Shown here in pieces: positions 33,463-41,534 of a DNA stretch of 64,000 nucleotides. The notes below the pieces were generated by a model. It searched no databases. It saw only the letters and a list, made by a program, of their open reading frames with translations, and had not been told where the DNA came from. Source of the DNA: Arenimonas oryziterrae DSM 21050 = YC6267 (GTDB lineage: Bacteria > Pseudomonadota > Gammaproteobacteria > Xanthomonadales > Xanthomonadaceae); contig NZ_ATVD01000003.1 of assembly GCF_000420545.1 (NCBI RefSeq), positions 358,370-422,369 of the forward strand. The letters are read 5' to 3'. The position numbers and the translations under genes were made by a program. Each line of letters opens with the position of its first letter. The first letter of the stretch is position 1.

Positions 33463-35835
33463 TCAGAAACGGTAGCTGGCGCTGAGCACGACCGTGCGGG
33501 CATCGCCCGGCGTGGCCCAGCCGTTGTTGCGGATGCGCGTGTAGTACTCGCGGTCGGTGGCGTTGTTGATGTTCAACTGCAAAGTCAGGTCGCGGGTCGC
33601 GCGATACGCAGCCATCAGGCGATGCGTGGTGTAGCCGCCGTAGGTCGCCAGGTCGCCGGCCGGCTTGGTTGCCGAATGCTGCTCGACGGTGATCTCGCCC
33701 TGGTAGGTCGCGCCGTAACCGAGCTGCCATTTCCGCGACAGGTCGTAGGTCGTCCAGACACTGGCGGCATTTTCCGGCGTGGCCAGCAGCGGATCGCCGG
33801 CGACGAAATCGGGATCGGCCGCATTGCCGCCCGTGCAGGTGCCCTGACCCGGATGCGCGAGGCAGTAGTCGGAGACGTTGCGCAGCACTTTACTGTCCAG
33901 ACGCGTGACGTTGGCGAACACGGACCAGTGGTCGGTGATCAGGCCCGACAGACCGAGCGTGAGGCCGTCGACGCGCGCCTGGCCGTCGAGCGCCTGCTCG
34001 CCAGTGACATTGGCCGGATCGGGATCGGCGACGCGATAGTTCTCGCGGTCGTTGCGGAAGATCGCGGCGGTGAAGCTGAGCTTGCCGCCATGGAAGTCCC
34101 ACTTCGTGCCGAGTTCGTAGTTCACCGCGCTCTCGGGATCGACGCTGCAGTTGGCCGTGCCGGTGCTGCTGGTCGCAGTACAGGTGCCGTTGACCGAGGC
34201 CTTCGACGGCGTCTTGGAATTGCCGTAGGCCAGGTAGATGCTCGCGTTCGACTGCGGTTTGTAGACGAGGCCGGCGCGGTACGAGAACAGGTCGTCGGCA
34301 TTCTTGGCCGGCGCGGCGGCGCCAGTGATCGCGCCGATGTTGGGCAGAACGGTGGATACCGTGTAGATCGTCGAGCTGCCCTCGTTGCGCTCGTGGCGCA
34401 GACCGAAGCTGGCCTGCCATTGCTCGTTGAAGGTCAGCGTGTCGAACAGATACACGGCGATGTTGTCCTGCTCGCCGTCGGTCTTGCCGATCAGGGTGTA
34501 GTGCTGCGGACCGGTGTAGATGGAATCGGGCTGGTACAGGTTCATCGGCGGCAGGGTCACGCCGGTATCGGAACCGTTGGCGTTGCGGAACAGGCGGCCG
34601 GTATCGAGCTCGAAGGATTCATGCGAGAGCGCGAGTCCGATGACCATCTGGTGATCGATGCCGCCGGTGGCGAAGCGCGCCGTCAGGTCGGTCTGGTTCA
34701 CCAAGGCTTTGTTGGTGGTATCGCGGACATAACCACGCGGATTGGTGATGCCCGGACGGAAGCTGCCCGGCGGCGTGCCGACGGCGCAAGCGGTGCCGGT
34801 CGGCGTGACATTGCTGGGCAGGCAGATCGAACCCTGTACCGCGTCGACGATCGACCGCTGTTCGACTTCCGACACGCGGGTGAGGTTGCGCACCGACAGG
34901 TGCTCGCCGAATGCGTGCGTCAGGATCGCGGTGAAGGCGTCGTTCTCGATGTCCTGACGATCGACGTTGGCATAACCGTAGTAGTTGCCGGCATCGACGC
35001 CCGGCAGCGGACCGCCGTTGTAGAAGGGCACGCCGTATTGCGGGATGTTGCTGTCTTTCTGGTGCACGTAGCTCAGGGTCAGCGAGGTATCGGTGCCCAG
35101 ACCGAAGGCCAGCGACGGCGCGATGCCCCAGCGCTGGAACTGTTCGACGTCGCGGCCCGGCGCGTCGTTGCGGTGCGCCATCGCATTGATGCGGAACGCG
35201 CCGTTGTCGCCGATTTCCTGGTTGCTGTCGAAGGTCAGGCGGCCGTAGCTGTCGGTGCCTGCGGCGGCGGTGAGCGTCGAAGATTCACCGCGGCGCGCGG
35301 TCTTGGTCACCAGATTGATGCTGCCGCCGACCGAACCGGCACCGGCGTAGACCGAGTTGGCGCCGTTGACGAGTTCGAGCTGCTCGAGATTGAACGGGTC
35401 GGTGCGCGAGTACTGCGCGCTGTCGCGCACGCCGTCGACGGTGATGTCGCTGCTGGCGCTGAAGCCGCGCAGGTTGATGCTGTCGCCGTAGCCGCCGCCA
35501 CCTTCGCCGGCACCGAAGGTGATGCCGGGTAGGGTGCTGAGCATGTCGCGCAGGGACAGCAGGTTCTGCTGGTCCATCGTCTCGCGGGTCATCACAGTGA
35601 CGGTCTGCGGGGTGTCGAGCAGGGGCGCGGTGTATTTGGGCGAGCTCACTTCCGGCTTCGCGGCGCCTTGCACCTCGACGCTCGGCAGGCGCGTGGCCTG
35701 GTCGGCCGGATCCGCCGGGATGGCCGTCCCAGGCTCGGCGGCCAGGGCCGGCAGGCCCGAGGCACCGAGAATCAGGCCGATGGTGGTCGAAAGAAGGCGC
35801 AGGCGCGGCGTCGGCCGGGGAAAGCGAGAAGACAT
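33463..35835 (-). CDS. TonB-dependent catecholate siderophore receptor (Fiu/PiuA-like)
   Basis: 790 aa. Signal peptide to about residue 33 (LPALAA-EP), TonB-box LPSVEVQG (50-57), plug domain (DTPQTVTVMTRETMDQQNL, GGYGDSINLRGFSASSDITVDGVRD, then NLVTKTARRGE) and a barrel ending in Phe (LSASYRF). The plug wording ITVDGVRDSAQYSRTDPFNLEQ is that of ferric-catecholate receptors such as Fiu and PiuA. Linkage to piuC supports this. The ATG at 35835 gives a normal signal peptide. The first gene of the operon, it is preceded by a promoter overlapped by a Fur-like box. Confidence 0.93.
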   Translation of the reverse strand: MSSRFPRPTPRLRLLSTTIGLILGASGLPALAAEPGTAIPADPADQATRLPSVEVQGAAKPEVSSPKYTAPLLDTPQTVTVMTRETMDQQNLLSLRDMLSTLPGITFGAGEGGGGYGDSINLRGFSASSDITVDGVRDSAQYSRTDPFNLEQLELVNGANSVYAGAGSVGGSINLVTKTARRGESSTLTAAAGTDSYGRLTFDSNQEIGDNGAFRINAMAHRNDAPGRDVEQFQRWGIAPSLAFGLGTDTSLTLSYVHQKDSNIPQYGVPFYNGGPLPGVDAGNYYGYANVDRQDIENDAFTAILTHAFGEHLSVRNLTRVSEVEQRSIVDAVQGSICLPSNVTPTGTACAVGTPPGSFRPGITNPRGYVRDTTNKALVNQTDLTARFATGGIDHQMVIGLALSHESFELDTGRLFRNANGSDTGVTLPPMNLYQPDSIYTGPQHYTLIGKTDGEQDNIAVYLFDTLTFNEQWQASFGLRHERNEGSSTIYTVSTVLPNIGAITGAAAPAKNADDLFSYRAGLVYKPQSNASIYLAYGNSKTPSKASVNGTCTATSSTGTANCSVDPESAVNYELGTKWDFHGGKLSFTAAIFRNDRENYRVADPDPANVTGEQALDGQARVDGLTLGLSGLITDHWSVFANVTRLDSKVLRNVSDYCLAHPGQGTCTGGNAADPDFVAGDPLLATPENAASVWTTYDLSRKWQLGYGATYQGEITVEQHSATKPAGDLATYGGYTTHRLMAAYRATRDLTLQLNINNATDREYYTRIRNNGWATPGDARTVVLSASYRF

Positions 35836-35865
35836 GGAGGATTCCGGAGCGATGGTTGTTTGCAG

Positions 35866-35888
35866 ATGCGAATCAATCGTATTTGCAT
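35866..35888. promoter_or_regulatory. Fur-box-like palindrome over the receptor promoter
   Basis: ATGCGAAT (35866-35873), seven bases, then ATTTGCAT (35881-35888): an imperfect palindrome with 7 of 8 arm positions complementary. On the minus strand TTGCGC (35904-35899) and TACGAT (35881-35876) form a -35/-10 pair with 17-bp spacing, so the palindrome covers the -10. Identity to the E. coli 19-mer is modest (about 9 of 19), but AATGCAAAT-type Fur sites occur in other Proteobacteria. It may also influence divergent tamA (80 bp away). Confidence 0.55.
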
Positions 35889-35967
35889 TCGCTCTTTGGC
35901 GCAAGCAAAACGTTCGCGCGGCGTGAAAAAAGCGGTTCGCCCGGTCATCGCCCTTATCCTTGGTGAT

Positions 35968-37767
35968 ATGCCAAATCCCCCCGCGTGGTTTCGACGCCAC
36001 TTGTTGCTGTCTGTTTTGTGCCTGGCCAGTGGCGCGGTATCGGCGACCCGGCTGGCGGCGGTGCAGGTGCGGGGTCTCGACGAGGAAATGGCCGCGAACG
36101 TGCGCGCCGCCCTGTCGATCGAACAGCTCGATGCCGCGCGCCGCGCCGATCTGAGCGAAGGACGGCTGTCCTTCTATCTGCGCAATGCGCCGCGCGAGGT
36201 ACGCGAGGCGCTCGAGCCGTTCGGCTACTACGATGCGGAAGTGACGCCGGAAATCGTGCGCGACGGCGACGCGGTCACGGTGATTTTCGTCGTCGTGCTC
36301 GGCGAGCCGGTGCGGGTGCGCGCGCTGGACGTCGGCATCGACGGCGCTGGCGCGCAGGACCCGGTGCTCGCGGCCCTGGTCGGCGATTTCCGCCCTGCGC
36401 GCGGTGCTGTCTTTCACCATGGTCAGTACGAATCGAGCAAGGCCGCGATCAGTCGTGCGCTCAATGATCGCGGCTATTTCGACGCCGATCTCAGCGCGCA
36501 CCGCGTCGAGGTCACGCGCGCCGCGCGCGCGGCCGATATCGACCTGCGCTGGACCGGCGGCCCTCGCTATGCCCTCGGCGCGGCGAGTTTCGAAGGGCAT
36601 CCGTTCGAACCGGGTCTGCTGGAAAAACTCGTGCCCTGGAAACCCGGCGAGCCCTACGACCAGGCGCAGCTGTTGCGTCTGCAGGAATCGCTCACGGATC
36701 TGGACTATTTCAACGCCGTCAGCCTGACGCCCGAGCCGGACCAGGCGAAAGACGAACAGGTGCCGATCAAGGTCGTGCTGGTACCAGCCAAACGCAGCAT
36801 CTACAGCGCGGGCGTGCGCTACGGCACCGACAGCGGCGCCGGCGTGTCCGGGCGCGTGGAGCGGCGCTGGATGAACCGCCGCGGCCATAAGGCCCTGCTC
36901 GACGTGAACCTCGCGCAATACAAGAGCGACGTCACCGCCCAATACCGCATTCCCGCGTTCGCCTGGCTCGACGGCTGGTACGCGATCGGTGCCCGTGCCA
37001 GCGAAGAGGACATCGAGGACATCACCAGCCAGTACGCCGAACTCTCCGCCACGCGCAGTGGCCGCTGGCGTCAGTGGAGCCTGCTGGCCGGGCTGTATCT
37101 CAAGCGCGAACGCTTCGACACGGTCAGCGGCAACCGCATCGGCGACTACGGTTACACCAATCTGGTCTATCCGGGCCTGTGGGCGCAGTGGCAGGACAGC
37201 GACAACCGCGTCTATCCGCAGCGCGGACTCGGTCTCACGCTCGATCTGCGCGCCGGCACGAGCGCGCTGGGCTCGGATGTCGACTTCCTGCAGCTACGGG
37301 CCGAGGGCCGCTACATCCGCGCGCTCGGAAACAGCAACCGGGTGCTGCTGCGTGCGGAGCTGGGCACGACGATCAGCGACGAATTCGCCGCGCTACCGCC
37401 GTCGGAGCGTTTCTACGCCGGCGGCGACAAGAGCGTGCGCGGCTACGGCTACAAGGAAATCGGCGAGCGCAGCGGACAGTTCTATCTGAGTCGCGACGGC
37501 CGCCATGTCATCGATCCCGTGTTCGGCGGTCGCCACCTCGCCGTGGCCAGCGCCGAGATCGAACACATGTTCACGCCGGTCTGGGGCGGCGCGCTGTTCG
37601 TCGATGCCGGCGATGCCTGGGACGAACGCTTCGAGGTCGAAGTCGGCGTCGGTGCCGGCCTGCGCTGGCGCTCGCCGGTCGGACCGGTGCGCGTGGACCT
37701 CGCCCACGGACTCGGCGACGCCCAACAGACGCTGCGTCTGCACATCGTCATCGGACCGGACCTGTGA
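35968..37767 (+). CDS. tamA: Translocation and assembly module subunit TamA (Omp85)
   Basis: Outer-membrane Omp85 protein that works with TamB in autotransporter assembly and phospholipid transport to the outer membrane. 599 aa (E. coli 577). Signal peptide MPNPPAWFRRHLLLSVLCLA...SAT, three POTRA domains over about residues 28-280 (FGYYDAEVTPEIVRDGD, LNDRGYFDADLSAHRVEVTR, LTDLDYFNAVSLTPEPDQ) and a 16-strand barrel with the Omp85 loop motif GGDKSVRGYGYKE (the VRGY element). The start at 35968 was chosen because it directly precedes the signal peptide. The stop overlaps the tamB start. Confidence 0.95.
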   Translation: MPNPPAWFRRHLLLSVLCLASGAVSATRLAAVQVRGLDEEMAANVRAALSIEQLDAARRADLSEGRLSFYLRNAPREVREALEPFGYYDAEVTPEIVRDGDAVTVIFVVVLGEPVRVRALDVGIDGAGAQDPVLAALVGDFRPARGAVFHHGQYESSKAAISRALNDRGYFDADLSAHRVEVTRAARAADIDLRWTGGPRYALGAASFEGHPFEPGLLEKLVPWKPGEPYDQAQLLRLQESLTDLDYFNAVSLTPEPDQAKDEQVPIKVVLVPAKRSIYSAGVRYGTDSGAGVSGRVERRWMNRRGHKALLDVNLAQYKSDVTAQYRIPAFAWLDGWYAIGARASEEDIEDITSQYAELSATRSGRWRQWSLLAGLYLKRERFDTVSGNRIGDYGYTNLVYPGLWAQWQDSDNRVYPQRGLGLTLDLRAGTSALGSDVDFLQLRAEGRYIRALGNSNRVLLRAELGTTISDEFAALPPSERFYAGGDKSVRGYGYKEIGERSGQFYLSRDGRHVIDPVFGGRHLAVASAEIEHMFTPVWGGALFVDAGDAWDERFEVEVGVGAGLRWRSPVGPVRVDLAHGLGDAQQTLRLHIVIGPDL

Positions 37768-40700
37768 AGCTTGCGCGACTCCTGCGCTGGCTGCTCCTGC
37801 TCGCGGCGATCGCGATCGTCTTCGTGCTCGCGACAGGCGGCTGGTTGCTGCGCAGCGACAGCGGCCGCGACTGGCTGCTGTTGCGCGTCAACACGCTCTT
37901 GCCCGAAGGCGCCACGCTGACCTGGGATCAGATCGACGGCACGCTGTCGGGACCGCTGGATATTCGCGGCATCCACTACCGCGACAGCGACACGCGTTTC
38001 GACGCCGCCCATTTGCGCGTCGATCACGGCCTGTGGCCGCTGCTTTCGGGCCGGCTCGACATCCATAAGCTCGAACTCGAACACGGCGTGATCGTCCTGC
38101 CGCCGGACGAGGAACCGTTCGAACTGCCGCGCTGGCCAGACGTGTTGCCGACCCTGCCGATGCCGCTGACGGTATCGGTCGACGAACTGGTCATCACCGA
38201 TCTGGCAGTGCGCCGCATGAACGCGCCGCTCGTGCAGATCGCCAGCGTGCGCAGCGAGATCACGCTCGGCGACGGCTTCGTGCAGCTGGGCCGGTTCGAT
38301 CTCGACAGCGACCGCGGCCGCGTGCACCTGCGGGGCAGCTACCGGCCGCGCGAGCGGTTTCGCACGCAACTCGACGGCCAGATCGTATTTCCGGCGACCG
38401 CGTCCGGCGTGTCGCCAGCACGCGCGGCGTGGAAAGCCGGCGGCGACATCGACGACTTCCGTCTCGACGTCGACGGCACGGCGCCGGCACCGCTGGCCCT
38501 GCGTCTGCGCTTGCGCGACGGCGAAGGCACGCAGCACTGGTCGTTCACCGGCAAGAGCGAACAGCTGCTGCTCGATCACCTCGGCCTGCCGGCCGACGTG
38601 CCCTGGGCTTTCGATCTGCGCGCAAACGGCGAAGGCGGTCGCGCCCAGGTCGAGGGCGCGATCGTGCGCGATGCGCTGAAGGTGGACATCCTGCCCTCGC
38701 AGATCGCGCTGGCTGCCGGCGTGATCACGCTCGATCCCCTGCAGTTGTCGCTCGCGCAGGGTCCGGTGCGCATCGCGGGCACGCTGGCATGGGAAGGCGA
38801 GGATCCCCGTTTCGATTTGCGGGTCGCGAGCAGCGATCTGGTCTTGTCGCCCGATACGGCGGGCGGATTGCCAGTGAACGCCCGTGGTCAGCTGTTGATC
38901 AACGGCCACTGGCAGGCGTGGACAGTGCGCGGCGACGCGAGCCTGATGCGCGCACGCGACACCGCGACGGTGGCGTTGACCGGTCGCGGCGACAGCAAGC
39001 AGTTGCAGCTGCAATCGCTGACGATCACCTCGCCGACCGGCCGTCTGCAAGGCACCGGCCACCTGCATTGGGACCCGCGTCTGGGCGGCGCCCTGCAGGC
39101 GCAACTGGCCGGTTTCGATCCCGGCTATTTCTTTCCCGACTATCCCGGTGCGCTCAACGGCAAACTGGTCGCGAACGCCGAACGCGCGGCGACCGGCGAC
39201 TGGAGCGGCGAGATGCAACTCACCGGACTCGGCGGGCAGTTGCGTCAGCGGGCGGTCGCCGGCGATGCGCACGCACGTTGGCGCGCCGGACGCGGCGATG
39301 GCGCGGCGCGCCTGGCGATCGGCGCGAGCCGGCTGGCGATCGACGGCCGTTTCGGCGACACGCTCGATCTGCATGCGCAGTTCGCGCCACTCGATCTTGC
39401 CGACGTGTTCGCCGATGCTGGCGGCCGACTCACTGGCCGTCTCGATATCGTCGGTGCGAGCGCCATGCCGGATTACCGCGCCGATCTGCAGGGACAGTCT
39501 CTGCGCTGGCAGGACGACGAAATCGCCAGCGTGACGGCCCAGGGCCGCCTCGCCGGTCGCGGCCGCGACGGCCGGCTGCAATTGAGTGCACGCGCGCTGA
39601 AAATCTCTGGCGAGACCTTCGATCGTCTCGAGCTGCTGCTCACCGGCAGTCTCGCCGCCCTGCATGCCCAGGGCGAACTCAGCGGCACGCCAGGCAGCCT
39701 CACACTCGCTGCGACCGCCGCGCGGCAGGGTAGCGCATGGCAAGGAAAACTGGAGTCGCTGCGGCTTGCGCCCGAGCGTAGTCCGGTCTGGAACTTGCGC
39801 GCTCCGGCGGCGTATCGCGTGCAGGCCGGCAGTCTGCGCTTGGAACGCGCATGTCTGCAGGCCGGTGCGCCGGGCGGCGAGTTCTGCGTGCAGGCGACCG
39901 GCGCACAAGGTGTTTTCAGCGGTCACGATCTGCCGCTAAGCCTGCTCGAACCCTTCCTCGACGATCCGACGCTCAAGCCTTTCGGCACCGTCGCGCTCGA
40001 CGGCCGCTTCGCTTACGCGGGTCGTTGGGGTGGCACGATGAGCCTGCGTTCGGCGCGCGGCGGGCTGCGCCTGGATCCGCAATCGCCGCGCGAGGTCGTC
40101 GGTTATTCCGATCTGACCCTCGACGCGCAGCTGCAGGGGGACCGCTATTCGCTGCAGCTCGACGCCGACCTGCCCGATAGCGGCACGATCTCTGGCCAAT
40201 TGCAGGCGGGACTGAGCCAGGCGTCGGCGATCAGCGGCCGCCTGGATGTGGACATCCATCGTCTCGACTGGCTCGAACTGTTTTCGGTCGATCTGGCCAA
40301 TCCGCGCGGACGCATCGACGGGCATCTGGCGATCGGCGGTCGCGTCGATGCGCCGGTGCTCACCGGGCAGGCGCGACTGAGCGCGTTCACCGCCGAATTG
40401 CCGGCACTCGGCGTCAAATTGCGCGAGGGCAGTCTCGTACTGCAGGGCGATGCCGGCGGCAGCACGCGCATCACCGGTCAGGTCGGTTCGGGTCAGGGCG
40501 TCTTGCACGCCGACGGCGTGCTCAACCTCGCCGACGAGGCGCAACCACTGCGCCTCACGCTCAAGGGCGACAACCTCACCGCCGCCGACACGCCAAACTT
40601 CGAAGCCGTGATCAGTCCCGATCTCGCCCTGTCGTACGGCAAGAACGTCCTGCAGCTGCGCGGCGCGATCGGCGTGCCGACGGCGCGCGTGGATCTCGAG

Positions 40701-41477
40701 CGTCTCGACAGCAGCCTGTCGGCGTCGCCCGACGTAGTCGTGCTCGATCCGCGCGATCCGCCGGAAGTCGGCAACTTCCTCGTCGACACCGACGTCGTCG
40801 TCCGCCTCGGGGCGCAGGTGCGCCTGAAAGGCTACGGTCTCGATGGTCGCCTCGGCGGCGATCTGCGCTTGCGCGATCAGCCCGGCCGCGCACCGATGGC
40901 CAATGGCACGCTGGAGGTGCGTGGCACGTACCGGGCCTACGGCCAGTCGCTGACGATCCGCCAGGGTCGACTCAGTTACGCCAATGCGGCCTACGACAAT
41001 CCGGTGCTCGACATCCGCGCCGAGCGCGTGATCGAGGACATCACCGTCGGCGTGCGCGTGCGCGGCAGCGCGCTCGCGCCGGAGACGTCGGTGTATTCCA
41101 GTCCCGCGATGGAAACCAGCGAGGCCCTGTCCTGGCTGATGCTCGGTCGGCCGCTGAGCACGGCCTCGGGCGACGAGGCGCAGAGCCTGAGCGCGAGTGC
41201 GCTGGCGCTGGGCGCGGGCAGTAACCTGCTCGCGCAGCGCCTGGGTACGCGCTTGGGCCTGGATCAGGCCGGCATCACCGAATCACGCGCGCTCGGCGGC
41301 TCAGTGCTGTCGGTCGGCAAGCGCATCTCGCCGAAACTATTTCTGAGCTACGGTATTTCCCTGGTCGGCACCGGTCAGGTCATCACGCTCAAGTACCTGA
41401 TCCGGCGCGGCTTTAACCTGTCGCTCGAATCGGGCACGGAATCGGCCGCGTCGCTGAACTGGCGCAAGGAAAAATAG
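37764..41477 (+). CDS. tamB: Translocation and assembly module subunit TamB (AsmA-like)
   Basis: Inner-membrane-anchored, periplasm-spanning beta-taco protein that forms a hydrophobic groove for lipid transport and partners TamA. 1237 aa (E. coli 1259). One N-terminal signal anchor (LLRWLLLLAAIAIVFVLA), then long repetitive beta structure, and a C-terminal DUF490 domain (SALAPETSVYSSPAMETSEA, LSWLMLGRPLS, LFLSYGISLVG, ending SLNWRKEK). The start is a GTG at 37764 overlapping the tamA stop (GTGA). Confidence 0.94.
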   Translation: MKLARLLRWLLLLAAIAIVFVLATGGWLLRSDSGRDWLLLRVNTLLPEGATLTWDQIDGTLSGPLDIRGIHYRDSDTRFDAAHLRVDHGLWPLLSGRLDIHKLELEHGVIVLPPDEEPFELPRWPDVLPTLPMPLTVSVDELVITDLAVRRMNAPLVQIASVRSEITLGDGFVQLGRFDLDSDRGRVHLRGSYRPRERFRTQLDGQIVFPATASGVSPARAAWKAGGDIDDFRLDVDGTAPAPLALRLRLRDGEGTQHWSFTGKSEQLLLDHLGLPADVPWAFDLRANGEGGRAQVEGAIVRDALKVDILPSQIALAAGVITLDPLQLSLAQGPVRIAGTLAWEGEDPRFDLRVASSDLVLSPDTAGGLPVNARGQLLINGHWQAWTVRGDASLMRARDTATVALTGRGDSKQLQLQSLTITSPTGRLQGTGHLHWDPRLGGALQAQLAGFDPGYFFPDYPGALNGKLVANAERAATGDWSGEMQLTGLGGQLRQRAVAGDAHARWRAGRGDGAARLAIGASRLAIDGRFGDTLDLHAQFAPLDLADVFADAGGRLTGRLDIVGASAMPDYRADLQGQSLRWQDDEIASVTAQGRLAGRGRDGRLQLSARALKISGETFDRLELLLTGSLAALHAQGELSGTPGSLTLAATAARQGSAWQGKLESLRLAPERSPVWNLRAPAAYRVQAGSLRLERACLQAGAPGGEFCVQATGAQGVFSGHDLPLSLLEPFLDDPTLKPFGTVALDGRFAYAGRWGGTMSLRSARGGLRLDPQSPREVVGYSDLTLDAQLQGDRYSLQLDADLPDSGTISGQLQAGLSQASAISGRLDVDIHRLDWLELFSVDLANPRGRIDGHLAIGGRVDAPVLTGQARLSAFTAELPALGVKLREGSLVLQGDAGGSTRITGQVGSGQGVLHADGVLNLADEAQPLRLTLKGDNLTAADTPNFEAVISPDLALSYGKNVLQLRGAIGVPTARVDLERLDSSLSASPDVVVLDPRDPPEVGNFLVDTDVVVRLGAQVRLKGYGLDGRLGGDLRLRDQPGRAPMANGTLEVRGTYRAYGQSLTIRQGRLSYANAAYDNPVLDIRAERVIEDITVGVRVRGSALAPETSVYSSPAMETSEALSWLMLGRPLSTASGDEAQSLSASALALGAGSNLLAQRLGTRLGLDQAGITESRALGGSVLSVGKRISPKLFLSYGISLVGTGQVITLKYLIRRGFNLSLESGTESAASLNWRKEK

Positions 41478-41534
41478 CTCGCATTGTCTCCACGCGGTAC
41501 GGGCGACAATGCACGGCGTCCCGGAGACCTAGCC

